Made by a program: the position numbers and the translations under genes. A stretch of 64,000 nt of DNA from Azohydromonas aeria (GTDB lineage Bacteria > Pseudomonadota > Gammaproteobacteria > Burkholderiales > Burkholderiaceae_C). The notes under the pieces are model-generated. The model searched no databases. It was not told where the DNA came from and saw nothing but the letters and a program-made list of their open reading frames with translations. The stretch lies in NCBI RefSeq assembly GCF_009760915.1, contig NZ_VIDQ01000007.1, forward strand, positions 1-64,000, written 5' to 3'. Below are positions 8,060 to 19,382 of the stretch, in pieces (position 1 is the first letter of the stretch; the number at the start of each line of letters is the position of its first letter).

Positions 8060-8503
8060 GGCTGAAGCCGGGCCGGGGCGTTGCACCCGGCATCCCGGCA
8101 TCCGGTCAGCCGCGACGCTTCGCACCCCGATCCGTCACTCCGGCGCAAGTCCACTGCTGTCCGGGGAAAGTTGACGGAACGCCGGCCGAAAGCTGACACG
8201 CCAGGCCCACTACTTCGTCATCCCCGCGCAGGCGGGGATCCAGGCGGTCCCCAAGTCGCCGATGGCCGCTCGGTTGGCGCGCCACGGTCCAAGGCACGGC
8301 AGGCGCTGCACGTCAGCTCAAGGCCGGCCTGGGGGCCGCCTGGATTCCCGCCTGCGCGGGAATGACGAAGTGGGGTGCGGGCTGCGCGTGCCTGCGGGCT
8401 ACTGGCGTTCGCCCTCTTTCCCCTGGACAGCAGTGCGCCTGCGCGGGAATGACGGCCTTCCTTCTCCGGCCCGCGTCACGGCACGCGAGCTGACGCATCC
8501 CCC
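8060..8503. other. Intergenic repeat cluster (444 bp)
   Basis: No gene is supported here. The stretch is built from family A repeats: a degenerate fragment at about 8095-8150 (CAGCCGCGACGCTTCGCACC, also found near 19200 and inverted near 37450), the complete 152-bp element at 8216-8367, and an outer flank at 8375-8455 (GGTGCGGGCTGCGCGTGCCT) that recurs at 52767. Confidence 0.7.
8216..8367. repeat. Family A palindromic-ended element, 152 bp
   Basis: The left arm at 8216-8252 (CGTCATCCCCGCGCAGGCGG and following GATCCAGGCGGTCCCC) is mirrored by the right arm at 8331-8367, which ends CCTGCGCGGGAATGACG. Each arm is itself a small hairpin of the CCCGCNNNNGCGGG type. The core contains AAGGCACGGCAGGCGC, shared with the inverted copy at 32805-32956, which is also 152 bp long. 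It has no coding capacity and resembles a MITE/dRS3-like non-autonomous element. Confidence 0.8.
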
Positions 8504-9019
8504 TCACCCCGCCAACCTGCCCTCCAGCTCCAGCTGCGTCAGGTACAGCCGCAGGTCGAACTCCAGCTGGTGGTACTCGGGCTCCATGTAGGCGCACAGC
8601 TGGTAGAAGGCCTTGTCGTGCTCCTGGTGGCGCAGGTGCGCCAGCTCGTGCACGGCAATCATGCGCAGGAAGGCCGCGGGCGCGTCGCGGAACAGGCTGG
8701 CGATGCGGATCTCGCGCTTGGCCTTGAGCCGCCCGCCCTGCACGCGCGAGACCATGCGGTGCGTGCCGAGCGCGTGCTGCAGCAGCCGGATCTGCGGGTC
8801 GTACTGCACCTTGGCCAGCGGCTCGCTGCTGCGCAGGTGCTGCGCCTTGAGCGCCTGCACGTAGTCCCACAGCGCGCGGTCGGTGCGCACGGCGTGGGCT
8901 TCGGGGTAGCGGCGCGCGAGCATCGCGGCGAGCTTGTCCTGGCTGATGAGCGTGCGCACCTGCTCCAGCAGCGTCTCCGGATAGCCGGCCAGGTATTTCA
9001 GCGGGAGGACGTCGGACAT
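8504..9019 (-). CDS. YgjP-like (DUF45) zinc metallopeptidase
   Basis: 171 residues. The YgjP/DUF45 metallopeptidase signature is complete: VHELAHLRHQEHDKAFYQLC, where His124, Glu125 and His128 form HExxH and His134 is the probable third zinc ligand. Upstream, SRVQGGRLKAKREIRIASLF corresponds to the beta-hairpin region of the fold. Members are soluble cytoplasmic peptidases related to the minigluzincins, with unclear substrates. Length is a little shorter than E. coli YgjP. Start is the ATG at 9019. It diverges from the hybrid kinase gene 194 bp away. Confidence 0.85.
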   Translation of the reverse strand: MSDVLPLKYLAGYPETLLEQVRTLISQDKLAAMLARRYPEAHAVRTDRALWDYVQALKAQHLRSSEPLAKVQYDPQIRLLQHALGTHRMVSRVQGGRLKAKREIRIASLFRDAPAAFLRMIAVHELAHLRHQEHDKAFYQLCAYMEPEYHQLEFDLRLYLTQLELEGRLAG

Positions 9020-9212
9020 GGGCGGCGATGCTAGCGGCCGCGCCCGGCCCGGTCGGCGGCGGGGCCGCTGTGTGCGCTGCGGCACGGGGCATCCCGGTTG
9101 CCCACGCAATAATCCCTCGCAGTGCCGGTGCAAGCCTTACCGCCTTGCGCCGGCCGCCGCCGTGGCCGCTGCCCCTGCGCGCCGTGTCCGACATCCATGC
9201 CGAGGAGAGCCC

Positions 9213-11174
9213 ATGACCGATCGTGCCGCGGCGCCCGCGCCGGTGCCGCCGCTGCCGGGAGCCGATACCGCGGACCAGCTGGCGCACCTGCGCCTGGCGC
9301 TGGAGGCGGCCGACACGGGGCTGTGGACGTGGGACCCGCACACCGACGCCGTGGCCTGGTCGGCCGAGACCTACCGCATCCACCGGCTGCAGCCGCACGA
9401 GTTCGACAACACCGGCGCGTCCTTCTTCGCCCTGGTGTTCCGCGAGGACCGCGCGCGCGTGAGTGCCACGGTGCGCGCGGCCATCGCGGCGCGCACGCTC
9501 TACGAGTGCGAGTTCCGCATCGTGCGCCCGGGCGGCGAGCTGCTGTGGGTGGCGAACCGCGGCCGCGCCGTGTACGACGCCGACGGCAAGCCGCTGCGCA
9601 TGCTGGGCACCATCACCGACATCAGCCAGCGCAAGCGCGCCGAGGACGCGCTGCGAACGCGCGAGCGCGAGCTGCAGACGCTGGCCGACAACAGCCCCGA
9701 CATCCTCACCCGCTTCGACCGCGCGCTGCGCCACGTCTTCGTCAACGTCGCCGTGGAGAAGGCCACCGGGCGGCCGCGCGCGGAGTTCCTGGGCCGCAGC
9801 AACCGCGAGCTGGGCATGCCGCCCGACCAGTGCGCGGTGTGGGACGCGCACCTGCAGCGCGCGTTCGACACCGGCGAGCCCGGCGAGCTCGACTTCGCCT
9901 TCGAGGGCCCGCTGGGCCTGCGCCACTACAGCGCGCGCTTCGTGCCCGAGTTCGGCGCCGGCGGCGAGGTCGAGCACGTGCTGGGCGTGACGCGCGACGT
10001 GACCAACCACCGCCTGGCCGAGGAGGCGCTCAAGGAAGCCGACCGGCAGAAGGACGAGTTCCTGGCCACGCTGGCGCACGAGCTGCGCAACCCGCTGGCG
10101 CCCATCCGCAACGGGCTGGAGATCCTGCGCCAGGACCCGGCGCTGCAGGGGACCGCGGCGCGGGCGGCGCACATGATGGCGCGCCAGCTCGCGCACCTGG
10201 TGCGGCTGGTGGACGACCTGCTCGACGTCTCGCGCATCAGCCGCGGCAAGGTCGAGCTGCGGCGCGAGCGCGTGGCGCTGCAGTCCGTGATCGAGCACGC
10301 GCTGGAAGCCAGCCGGCCGCTGATCGAGTCCAACGGCCACGCGCTGGCGCTGCGCGTGGCGGCCGAGCCGATCCGCGTCGATGGCGACCTGACGCGGCTG
10401 GCGCAGGTGGTGAGCAACCTGCTCAACAACGCCGCCAAGTACACGCCCGCGGGCGGCTGCATCGAGCTGTGGGCCGGCGTGGAGGCGGGCCAGGCCGTGG
10501 TGCGCGTGTCCGACGACGGCATCGGCATCGCCCCGGACATGCTGCCGCGCGTGTTCGACCTCTTCGCCCAGGCCGAGGGCGCGCGCCACCGCGCGCAGGG
10601 CGGCCTGGGCATCGGGCTGTCGCTGGTGCGCCGGCTCGCCGAGATGCACGGCGGCAGCATCGAGGCCCAGAGCGCCGGCGCGGGCCGGGGCAGCGTTTTT
10701 ACTTTGCGCCTGCCTCTGTCCCAAGCGGATGCCGAGGCGCCAGCGCCGGTGCCGCTGGCCGAAGTGGACATGCCCGGGCGCGCCGCGCGCCGCGTGCTGG
10801 TGGTGGACGACAACGTGGACGCCGCCGACAGCCTGGCGATGATGCTGCAGCTCATCGGCCACGAGGCCCGCGCCGTGCACGACGGTGCCGCAGCGCTGGA
10901 GCAGGCGCCGGCGTGGCAGCCCGACATCGTGCTGCTCGACATCGGGCTGCCCGGGATGGACGGCTACGAGGTGGCGCGGCGGCTGCGCGCCGACGCGGCG
11001 CTGGCCGGCACGCTGCTGGTGGCGCTCACCGGCTGGGGCAGCGAGGCCGACAAGCGCCGCAGCGCCGAGGCCGGCTTCGACGCCCACCTGACCAAGCCGG
11101 TGGCGCTGGGCGACGTGGAGGCGGTGCTGGCGCGGGTGCCGTCCACGGGGCCGGACGTGGTGGCGGCAAAGTAG
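9213..11174 (+). CDS. Hybrid sensor histidine kinase with two PAS domains and a receiver
   Basis: 653 residues, no membrane segment, so a cytoplasmic sensor. Order: a PAS domain with PAC tail (about 25-150, WDPHTDAVAWSAETYRIH ... GTITDISQRKRAEDALR), a second PAS (about 152-265, NSPDILTRFDRALRHVFVN ... VTRDVTNHRLAEEAL), HisKA with phospho-accepting His289 in AHELRNPLAPIRNGLEIL, HATPase_c (N-box LLNNAAKYTP, G1 DDGIGIA, G2 GGLGIGLSLVRRL), then a C-terminal REC domain with the acidic pair in VVDDNVDAAD, the phosphorylatable Asp576 in LLDIGLPGMDG and the conserved Lys in LTKPV. The ATG at 9213 has GAGGAGAG upstream. No output regulator is encoded next to it, so its partner is likely elsewhere. Confidence 0.93.
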   Translation: MTDRAAAPAPVPPLPGADTADQLAHLRLALEAADTGLWTWDPHTDAVAWSAETYRIHRLQPHEFDNTGASFFALVFREDRARVSATVRAAIAARTLYECEFRIVRPGGELLWVANRGRAVYDADGKPLRMLGTITDISQRKRAEDALRTRERELQTLADNSPDILTRFDRALRHVFVNVAVEKATGRPRAEFLGRSNRELGMPPDQCAVWDAHLQRAFDTGEPGELDFAFEGPLGLRHYSARFVPEFGAGGEVEHVLGVTRDVTNHRLAEEALKEADRQKDEFLATLAHELRNPLAPIRNGLEILRQDPALQGTAARAAHMMARQLAHLVRLVDDLLDVSRISRGKVELRRERVALQSVIEHALEASRPLIESNGHALALRVAAEPIRVDGDLTRLAQVVSNLLNNAAKYTPAGGCIELWAGVEAGQAVVRVSDDGIGIAPDMLPRVFDLFAQAEGARHRAQGGLGIGLSLVRRLAEMHGGSIEAQSAGAGRGSVFTLRLPLSQADAEAPAPVPLAEVDMPGRAARRVLVVDDNVDAADSLAMMLQLIGHEARAVHDGAAALEQAPAWQPDIVLLDIGLPGMDGYEVARRLRADAALAGTLLVALTGWGSEADKRRSAEAGFDAHLTKPVALGDVEAVLARVPSTGPDVVAAK

Positions 11175-11412
11175 CGTTGAATCGCGCCTTATCGAGTCTT
11201 CGCACCCCGTGTTCCGTTCGTCCTGAGGTATCGAAGGATGACGGCCCGAGCCGCGGTGCCGCCATCGCAGCCTATCGGATTCGGCCTTCGCTACCTCAGT
11301 CCGAACGGCTCGGAGGGCTGAAGCTCCCAGCCTTCGTACCAGCCTGACGGCTTCACCCTTCGATACCTCAGGGCGAACGGGATTGGTGTTCGAGGGCCAA
11401 ATTCGATACCTG
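11175..11412. repeat. Intergenic cluster of three REP-like units (family B)
   Basis: Three copies of the family B core occur: CCGTTCGTCCTGAGGTATCG from 11214 on, and the opposite orientation at 11285-11308 (CCTTCGCTACCTCAGTCCGA) and 11356-11381 (CCCTTCGATACCTCAGGGCG). They lie between the convergent ends of the hybrid kinase and the aminotransferase, where paired inverted copies could form hairpins that end transcription from both sides. No gene is seen. Confidence 0.75.
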
Positions 11413-12618
11413 TCAGGCCGTCAACGCCTCCTCCGACAGCCCCTTCTCCAGCTCCGCGATGCCCGCCGGCAGGTCCAGCGCCGCGCCGGCGTGCTGCACG
11501 CTGGAACCCAGCGCGTGCAGGGTGCGGAACAGGTTGTGGGCGCGGCTCTGCTCGCCCATCTGGCCGATGCGCACGATCTCCAGCCCGAAGGAGCCGGAGA
11601 TCTCCACGCGGTGCACGCGGGACATGTGCGCGCGCACCGCGTCGGCCGACACGCCCGCGGGCACCTTGATGCCGATGACGGAGTTCAGCCGCGCGGCCTG
11701 CGGCACCAACAGCTCCAGCCCCATGGCCTCGATGCCGCGCTGCAGCGCCAGGCTGCACACGCGGTGCCGCTCGAAGCGCCGCGGCAGCGTCTCGTCCACC
11801 ACCAGGCGCAGCGCCTCGTGGATGGCCAGCACCCCCGACACCGGCGCGGTGTAGTGGTAGGACTTCTTGTTCCAGAAGTTGTCGGCCAGCCGCGCGTCCA
11901 GGCACCAGTGCGGCATGAGCTGGCGGCGGCTCTCGATCTTGCGCCAGGCCTTCTCGGACAGCGCCAGCAGCGACACGCCGGGAATCGACGACAGGCCCTT
12001 CTGGCCGCCGGTGATGACGGCGTCCACCTTCCACGCGTCCATCTCCAGCGGCATGGTGCTGAGCGTGCACACCGCGTCCACGATGGCCAGGCAGCCGCGC
12101 GCGTCGGCCAGCTTCGTGATCTGCTCCAGCTCGCGGTTGCACACGGTGTTGGAGGTTTCACCTTGCACGATGGTGACGACCTTGTAGTCGCCGCCCCGCA
12201 GCGCCTCCTCGACGCGCGAGGCCAGGGCGTATTCGAAGTCGGGCACCTGCAGCACCGTGACCTCGCCGCCCACGCGCGTGGCCATCTCGGCCATGCGGCG
12301 GCTGAAGTAGCCGTTGCACACGCACAGCACCCGGTCGCCGGGGAAGACGAGGTTGGCGATGGCCATCTCCATGGCCGCCGAGCCCGGGCCGGCCACACCC
12401 AGCACGTGGGCCGAACCGGTCTGGAACACGTAGCGGCCCATGGCCTTCACCTGCTCGATGACCCGGTTCATGGTCTCGCCCAGGTGGTTGATGACGATGG
12501 AGTTGGCGTAGGCGACCTTGTGCGGGATGGGCACCGGGCCGGCGCCCATCATCAGCAGCGGTTCCTGGGGCAGGATCTCGTCGAGCGATTCGACGCTGGG
12601 GGGCGGCAGGGTGGGCAT
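11413..12618 (-). CDS. Class V aminotransferase (alanine/serine-glyoxylate aminotransferase-like)
   Basis: 401 residues. This PLP fold type I, class V enzyme resembles the AGT/SGAT group that transfers the amino group of alanine or serine to glyoxylate. Signs are LLMMGAGPVPIPHKVAYANS near the N-terminus, AGPGSAAMEMAIANL (phosphate-binding region), IVDAVCTLSTMPLEMDAWKV, and the PLP-lysine motif GGQKGLSSIPGVSLLALS with Lys207. The usual Asp of the VDxxSS region appears as IVDAVCTL. FWNKKSYHYTAPVS and DETLPRRFERH are also family-typical. Start is the ATG at 12618. It is read leftwards, away from the TRAP binding protein; both face the same way, 79 bp apart, with a repeat between. Confidence 0.88.
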   Translation of the reverse strand: MPTLPPPSVESLDEILPQEPLLMMGAGPVPIPHKVAYANSIVINHLGETMNRVIEQVKAMGRYVFQTGSAHVLGVAGPGSAAMEMAIANLVFPGDRVLCVCNGYFSRRMAEMATRVGGEVTVLQVPDFEYALASRVEEALRGGDYKVVTIVQGETSNTVCNRELEQITKLADARGCLAIVDAVCTLSTMPLEMDAWKVDAVITGGQKGLSSIPGVSLLALSEKAWRKIESRRQLMPHWCLDARLADNFWNKKSYHYTAPVSGVLAIHEALRLVVDETLPRRFERHRVCSLALQRGIEAMGLELLVPQAARLNSVIGIKVPAGVSADAVRAHMSRVHRVEISGSFGLEIVRIGQMGEQSRAHNLFRTLHALGSSVQHAGAALDLPAGIAELEKGLSEEALTA

Positions 12619-12664
12619 GGCGCGTAAGACTTGAAAGGCTGGGCCCGGGATTGTCCTCCGGCCA

Positions 12665-12692
12665 ACCTTTCGACAGGCCCAGGGCGAACGGG
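12665..12692. repeat. Single REP-like unit (family B variant)
   Basis: A lone copy, ACCTTTCGACAGGCCCAGGG then CGAACGGG, sits in the 79-bp gap between the aminotransferase and TRAP binding protein genes. It resembles the widespread TTCGACAGGCTCAGGGCGAAC repeat type of beta- and gamma-proteobacteria more than the other copies here, which carry GATACCTCAG in the middle. Confidence 0.6.
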
Positions 12693-12697
12693 ATGGG

Positions 12698-13708
12698 TCA
12701 GCGCCGGTACTCGTCGAGCATCAGCCGCCCCGGCGCGCCGGCGCGCTGCAGCCAGTCGTCGAGGAAGGGCTCGCCCACGGTCTTGCGCAGCCCGGTGAGC
12801 AGCGCCTCGGGCGGCTCGGCCACTTCCACGCCCACGTCCTTGAGCCGCGCCAGCGCGCGCCGGTGGCGCGCCTCGGACTGCTCCCAGCCGCGCTTCTCGG
12901 CCGCCAGCGCGGCCTTGACGACCACCTTGCGCAGGGATTTGTCCAGCGCCTCGAAGGCTTTCACGTTCATCAGCACGCCGTGGCGCGGCGCCCAGGCCTG
13001 CAGGTCCAGGAACACGCCGCCGCCCTCGGCGGACGTGCCGCCCGCCAGCGCCTCGGCCGGCACCAGCGCGGCCTGCAGCTGACCGCCGTGCAGCGCCCTG
13101 GCGGCCTGCGCTTCAGGCAGCGCCACCGGCTTCGCGCCCACCAGCTTGGCCATGCGCTCGCCCGCCGGGCTCCACGTGCCCCAGGCCAGGCCGCGCAGCG
13201 CCGGCAGGTCAGCGGCCGGCTGCTTCAGCGCCAGGCCCACCGGCGGCGACGGGATCGAATACAGCATCACCACGCCCTGGCCAGAGAGCTGCTTGCCCAG
13301 CGGCACGCGCTGCGCCTGGTAGAGCCGGCGCGCGGGCTCGTGGCCGCGCGCCAGGAAGGGCAGGCTGTCCAGGCCGAATCCCGGCCACTCGGACTGCAGC
13401 TCGGCCAGCGCCACGTCGCCCAGCTGCGCCGCGTTCCTCTGCACCGCGCGCTTGACGGCGGGCGACTTCAGGCTCGCATCGGGCTTCACCTCCACCTTGA
13501 GCCGGCCTTCGGATGCGCTCTCAACTTCCCGGGCGAACTGCAGCAGCGTCTCGGTGTGGAGGCTCGCGGCCGGCCAGGGCGTGGCGACGCGCCAGGTGAT
13601 GGATTCGGGCGCGTCGGCCGTCTTCGGGGCGGGGGCGTCGGCGGCCAGCGCCGGGGCGCCGAGGGCGCCGCCGGCCAGGGCCAGCGCGGCCAGCAGGGGT
13701 TTCAGCAT
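12698..13708 (-). CDS. TRAP transporter substrate-binding protein (DctP family), orphan
   Basis: 336 residues: a signal peptide (MLKPLLAALALAGGALGAPALA, cleavage near residue 23), then the DctP periplasmic fold with ITWRVATPWPAASLHTETLLQ FAREVE..., GDVALAELQSEWPGFGLDSL and LRGLAWGTWSPAGERMAKLV. These proteins capture organic acids for the TRAP membrane proteins DctQ/DctM, which are absent from the window. It is therefore an orphan binding protein, or serves a permease elsewhere. It is divergent, 195 bp apart, from the hydantoinase/oxoprolinase gene; an uptake role for that pathway is possible but unproven. Confidence 0.85.
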   Translation of the reverse strand: MLKPLLAALALAGGALGAPALAADAPAPKTADAPESITWRVATPWPAASLHTETLLQFAREVESASEGRLKVEVKPDASLKSPAVKRAVQRNAAQLGDVALAELQSEWPGFGLDSLPFLARGHEPARRLYQAQRVPLGKQLSGQGVVMLYSIPSPPVGLALKQPAADLPALRGLAWGTWSPAGERMAKLVGAKPVALPEAQAARALHGGQLQAALVPAEALAGGTSAEGGGVFLDLQAWAPRHGVLMNVKAFEALDKSLRKVVVKAALAAEKRGWEQSEARHRRALARLKDVGVEVAEPPEALLTGLRKTVGEPFLDDWLQRAGAPGRLMLDEYRR

Positions 13709-13903
13709 GGGACTCCTCTTGAAAGTTGCATCGGCCGTGGCCAGTGGCGACGACCGGGTTCCGCGGTCGGGGCTGATCAGGGATTCTGCGGAGCCCGGCG
13801 GGCACCTCGGCCGCTGCCCGGCCGCCCGCTCAGGGGGGCTTGGGATTGCCTTATGCTGGTTTGAACACCTGCCAGCCGTTGTTTACAGGAGGCAAGACGC
13901 GAC

Positions 13904-17539
<3,636 letters not shown>

Positions 17540-17630
17540 GCGGGCGCGGAATCTGCCCCGCCTGGAGCCAGCATTGCGCGCCCCCGTGGCGCGCTTTCCT
17601 TCCAGCAGCAGCGAGCAGGAGACAACCCGC

Positions 17631-18518
17631 ATGGACACCCCCAGCGCCGGCGCCGCGCCGCAGCCCCCGCAGCCCGACTACGACACGGCCCGGATCATGG
17701 GCGGCCTCTATGGCGACGGCATCATCGCGCTGCGCGGCGCCTTCGAGCCGGCCTGGGCCGACCGGCTGCGCGAGGACATCGAGCAGCTCTTCGAGGAGGC
17801 GCGCCAGCGCCCGCGCGGCGCGCTGCCGCGCGGGCCGCAGCGCTGGTATGTCGAGGTGCACCCGGAGCGGCTGCGCGGCTTCGTGGACATCGTCACGCAC
17901 CCGTGGTTCAAGGCCGTGTGCCGCGCGGTGCTGGGCCCGGACTACCGCATCGTCGAGGTCGGCTTCGACGTGCCGCTGCCCGGCGCGCAGGACCAGCCCT
18001 GGCACCGCGACTTCCCCATGCCGCCGGAAACCAGCCTGGGCCGGCGCCTGAACTCGCTGGCCTTCAACCTCACCGCCGTGGACACCACGCCGGAGATGGG
18101 CCCCTTCGAGGTCGCGCCGGGCACGCAGTGGGACGAGTTCGGGCTCGATGCCGAAGACAGCGGGCGGCGCGAGGCCGGCATGTTCCCGCCGCGCGAGTGG
18201 TTCCCGCGCTACGAGGCGCGGCGCCAGGTGCGCATGGCGCAGCGCGGCGACATCTCCGCGCGCTCGGCGCTGACCATCCACCGCGGCACCGCGCACCGCG
18301 GCGACCGCGCCCGCCCGGTGCTGGTGGTGGGCGTGGACGCGCCCGACGCGCGCAACGGCGAGCGCCACGACATCCAGGTCACGCCCGGCTACCTCGCCAC
18401 GCTGCCGGCCGAGGTGCGCACCCACCTGGCCGGGCGCGTGGTCGAGAAGCTCGAATACATCGAGCAGTCGCATGGGATCGAGGGGCTGCTGGCGCCTGGC
18501 AGCGGCAGCGGCTACTGA
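17631..18518 (+). CDS. Phytanoyl-CoA dioxygenase-like (PhyH) Fe(II)/2-oxoglutarate oxygenase
   Basis: 295 residues. The chain shows the PhyH-type double-stranded beta-helix: GDGIIALRGAFEPAWADRLR at the start, then QPWHRDFPMPPE, where H-x-D supplies two iron ligands. GPFEVAPGTQWDEFG follows, and HRGTAHRGDRARPVLVVGVD contains the distal His and the Arg that binds 2-oxoglutarate. The substrate is unknown; many bacterial members oxidise amino acids, ectoine-like compounds or small natural products. The start at 17631 is preceded by AGGAGA. It follows the hydantoinase gene by 91 bp in the same direction and is followed by cyanase, suggesting a common nitrogen-compound pathway, but this is inference. 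Confidence 0.85.
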   Translation: MDTPSAGAAPQPPQPDYDTARIMGGLYGDGIIALRGAFEPAWADRLREDIEQLFEEARQRPRGALPRGPQRWYVEVHPERLRGFVDIVTHPWFKAVCRAVLGPDYRIVEVGFDVPLPGAQDQPWHRDFPMPPETSLGRRLNSLAFNLTAVDTTPEMGPFEVAPGTQWDEFGLDAEDSGRREAGMFPPREWFPRYEARRQVRMAQRGDISARSALTIHRGTAHRGDRARPVLVVGVDAPDARNGERHDIQVTPGYLATLPAEVRTHLAGRVVEKLEYIEQSHGIEGLLAPGSGSGY

Positions 18519-18690
18519 GGCACCGGCGCCGCATGGCACAACCCTTGCGCTCCAGCCCCCGCGCCGCCGCCCGCAGCGGGCCGGCGCACCCGTCTGGACC
18601 GCCGCGCGGGGCATTCGCTGCCTGACTTCCCTCAAGTGGTGCGTGCCCCGCGCGCGCGGTCGAATCCCGAACCGCGCAAGGAGACACGGC

Positions 18691-19134
18691 ATGAGCCGTC
18701 TGGAAGTCACTGAAAAGATCATCGCCACCAAGGTGTCCAAGGGCCTGAAATGGGCCGACGTGGCCGAGAAGGTGGGCCTGAGCAAGGAATGGGTCACGGC
18801 CGCCTGCCTGGGGCAGATGACGCTCACCGCCGAGCAGGCCGGCGTGGTCGCCGAGATCTTCGGCCTGTGCGAGGAGGAAAAGAAGTGGCTGATGGTGGTG
18901 CCCTACAAGGGCTCGCTGCCCACCAGCGTGCCCACCGACCCGCTGATCTACCGCTTCTACGAGCTCGTCAGCGTGTACGGCACCACCTTCAAGGAACTGA
19001 TCCACGAGGAATTCGGCGACGGGATCATGAGCGCCATCGACTTCAAGATGGACCTGCAGCGCGAGCCCAACCCGGCCGGCGACCGCGTCAGCATCACGAT
19101 GTCGGGCAAGTTCCTGCCGTACAAGACGTATTGA
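18691..19134 (+). CDS. cynS: Cyanate hydratase (cyanase)
   Basis: 147 residues. Cyanase converts cyanate plus bicarbonate to carbamate and CO2, and carbamate decays to ammonia. The N-terminal helix-turn-helix-like bundle (residues 1-75) is followed by the catalytic domain with Arg88, Glu91 and Ser114, which correspond to E. coli Arg96, Glu99 and Ser122 with a constant offset of eight. YRFYELVSVYGTTFKELI and FGDGIMSAIDF are diagnostic, and the C-terminus GKFLPYKTY matches the usual end. The ribosome binding site AAGGAGA precedes the ATG at 18691. No cynT (carbonic anhydrase) or cynR regulator adjoins it. It is the third rightward gene after the hydantoinase. Confidence 0.97.
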   Translation: MSRLEVTEKIIATKVSKGLKWADVAEKVGLSKEWVTAACLGQMTLTAEQAGVVAEIFGLCEEEKKWLMVVPYKGSLPTSVPTDPLIYRFYELVSVYGTTFKELIHEEFGDGIMSAIDFKMDLQREPNPAGDRVSITMSGKFLPYKTY

Positions 19135-19224
19135 AGAGCCGGCGCCAGGTCGGCGCACGGGCGCTGCTGCCTGGCTAGCCGCGGCTGCGGCATCCCGTCA
19201 GCCGCGATGCCTCGCACCCCGGTT

Positions 19225-19349
19225 CGTCATTCCGGCGAAAGCCGGAATCCACGAACGCCGCGATGCCCCGCTGGCCAGCCATGGCACGTGCCGGCGCTGC
19301 CATTCCACCGCAACGGTGCGCGTGGATTCCGGCTTTCGCCGGAATGACG
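19225..19349. repeat. Family A palindromic-ended element, 125 bp
   Basis: The ends are mirror images: CGTCATTCCGGCGAAAGCCG + GAATCCACG at the left and CGTGGATTCCGGCTTTCGCC + GGAATGACG at the right. Each arm is an internal hairpin. The interior shares GCCGCGATGCCCCGCT with the inverted copy at 37317-37442. It fills the gap between the cyanase and DUF3482 genes (19135-19382), which holds no gene. Confidence 0.85.
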
Positions 19350-19382
19350 GCGGGTTGGCTTGCGGCTCGTGGCACTTCATGC

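Noticed and set aside
8060..8503. Repeated short blocks as a possible CRISPR array
   Set aside because: Copies are not evenly spaced, are inverted relative to each other, and recur singly elsewhere in the window. No cas genes.
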